A stretch of 64,000 nucleotides of DNA, from positions 16,305,579 through 16,369,578 of the forward strand of contig OZ234500.1 of assembly GCA_965153455.1 (NCBI GenBank), given 5' to 3'. Source of the stretch: Sphagnum compactum. Lineage: Eukaryota; Bryophyta; Sphagnopsida; Sphagnales. Below, one piece after another: positions 62,641-64,000 of this stretch. The notes beneath the pieces were generated by a model. The model searched no databases. It worked only from the letters and a program-made list of their open reading frames with translations, and was not told the DNA's origin. The stretch's first letter is position 1; each line of letters opens with the position of its first letter. Position numbers and translations under genes: made by a program.

Positions 62641-62659
62641 TTTTGAAAATGGAGTTCAT

Positions 62660-63044
62660 AATAGAGAATGATGTAGGTATTATATGTTTAAAATGTGTGG
62701 ATTGTTTTAAAAGTCTTCAGGTGATGTGAGTCGTATTATATTAGATATAAGTATTGCATAATGTTCATTTTGATCTTTGGTTTGATTCTTACATCTCTAG
62801 TACTAAAAAAATTATGACAAAGAAGACATATATGATTAACCATATACCCATCAACAAGTGTGAATAGAAGGTACTATTATATTGATAAAAGATGTACAAA
62901 AATGGGTGCATGAAAAATTACTAAAGAACCTATTGAAAAAAAAGTGTTGGTTCTCTATAACATATCAAAGGATTGAAGTTCAAAATTGGGTAGTCCAAAA
63001 AATGAAAGGGTTACAAAACCTAACTAATTATATAAAGTGAAACC
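62660..63044. other. No gene recognised
   Basis: AT-rich spacer between the higher-order array and the 3' end of the minus-strand zinc-finger gene. Confidence 0.5.
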
Positions 63045-64000
63045 CTAACACATATCACTATCTACAATCCCGTGTTTAGCGCAGTATGCAGCTGCTGCAT
63101 TTGCAGCCTTTGCTGCATGACGAGCAGTGTACAAATGTCGGCGTTGCATCTCTACTTGAATTGCATTTGCAACAAACTGGGCCTTTGTCTGGTCCTGCAC
63201 CCTGTAAACACCCAAAAATCACAAAATTAACCCTAAACACACCTTGGATGAAATACAATAAAAAACAATAAACATTACTTATTATTGTTTCTTACCTTCC
63301 ATGAATCATTCTAGATTCATGAAAATCCAAAACATCTCCCAGTTGTTTTTTCCGAAATGTTTTACTGGACTCTCGCTCCCAGTTCTTCACATCCCATGCC
63401 ATCTTTAATTCTCGTGCATATGCACAACGGGTGGATCGGATCGTCCCCTGTAAGTCTTCATCCTTCTCCATTCGTACAATTGCATCTGGCGCCACACTGC
63501 CCACGCCCCAAGCATTGAGGCCCAAAACCTTCAACAATTGTTCTTGGGCTAATCTGACCAAAGCAGGTTTTGGCAATGGTGGACACTGTTTTGCAACAGC
63601 CATCAGGTGATTCCACTCGCGCTCTGCTTTGGCACGAGCACGACTAGCAACTTTCTGGTCATTCCTCCTTTGAACAGCCATCGCATTTCCCAAAATGCGA
63701 GCGTTCATCTTGGCATGGTCCTGATGTCGAGGACCTCCTGTAGTAGTTGAAGGCCTCCCAGGTTTGGACTTTTCTGCCACCAAACCATGCGCCTCCTTCA
63801 GATGCTTGGTCAATAGCCATTTTGCACAATATGCCACAGTGCAATTACCGACTCTGCACTTCCATTTGGACCCAACCTTTGTCCATTCCTTATCCTTCCG
63901 AGCCTAATTAGCTGGACAAACAAGTGCAAGTGGTTGAGAAGCTTGCTCAGTTTCCAGTTCCAAACCTAAACCCAAAAAATGAAAGTTCAAAAAACAGAAT
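63045..64000 (-). pseudogene. Zinc-finger protein of unknown role, 3' two exons, one stop
   Basis: Last exon 63201-63045 (acceptor TTTACAG, TAG at 63045-63047) and preceding exon ending at 63296 (donor AAG|GTAAG) join as ...RMIHGRVQDQTKAQF. The larger exon encodes a C2H2-like finger WKCRVGNCTVAYCAKW and LLTKHLKEAHG, a basic PGRP linker (KSKPGRPST), then a helical Arg/Lys/Ala-rich region (RRNDQKVASRARAKAEREW). The final exon is an Ala/Arg-rich helix (ARHAAKAANAAAAYCAKHG). TAG at 63904-63906 interrupts the frame just upstream of ARKDKEW and would be CAG before a C-to-T change. The gene runs beyond the window. Proteins with this KW..HL...HG-PGRP pattern seem frequent in repeats of non-seed plants, so a transposon origin is possible. 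Confidence 0.5.

Noticed and set aside
62064-62671. Long plus frame encoding a repeated TYMRVLQ peptide
   Set aside because: The same DNA unit is read in two different frames along the array, so the open frame is a by-product of the tandem repeat.

Overview
This is nuclear DNA of a land plant: AT-rich (about 35% GC by eye), dominated by transposon debris, with intron-containing genes bounded by GT...AG. Three gene relics or genes point to a non-seed, flagellate-sperm plant (fern or lycophyte most likely; a bryophyte cannot be excluded): a microbial-type terpene synthase-like gene (MTPSL, known from non-seed plants), an alpha/beta-hydrolase-NB-ARC-LRR immune receptor (HNL class, first described in liverwort), and the remains of the ciliary WD40 protein CFAP251/WDR66.

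Layout. 0.28-2.19 kb: broken hAT transposase (BED finger, DUF659, hAT dimerisation domain; one frameshift, two stops). 2.4-10.7 kb: nested non-coding elements: palindromic minisatellite, Helitron-like ends, direct and inverted duplications, a GC-rich patch that looks like captured exons, and a MITE pair. 11.0-13.7 kb: an apparently intact five-exon MTPSL with a transit-peptide-like first exon. 16.5-19.2 kb: CACTA-type element with a large foldback and a very AT-rich core. 20.25-21.06 kb: CFAP251/WDR66 relic on the minus strand. 21.9-27.9 kb: unrecognised ORFs, one compact minus-strand ORF (23.80-24.23 kb) and a 5 x 200 bp tandem array. 28.0-32.6 kb: HNL receptor on the minus strand, with intact NB-ARC and LRR start but four lesions in the hydrolase and LRR tail. 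33.4 kb: tRNA-derived SINE-like sequence. 34-41 kb: few credible exons (a DUF506-like exon, an unrecognised decayed frame). 41.3 kb: hairpin. 45.6-57 kb: two inverted copies of a retrotransposon region; the right copy continues into a gag-like frame with about a dozen stops and no frameshift. 57.7-62.65 kb: a mosaic of tandem arrays sharing one short core in both orientations. 63.0-64.0 kb: 3' part of a zinc-finger gene of unknown role, running off the window.

The only gene that looks fully functional is the terpene synthase. Stops elsewhere are mostly explained by C-to-T (or G-to-A) change, as expected from deamination of methylated cytosine in silenced DNA. All identifications are from motif recognition by eye; no database search or folding program was run.
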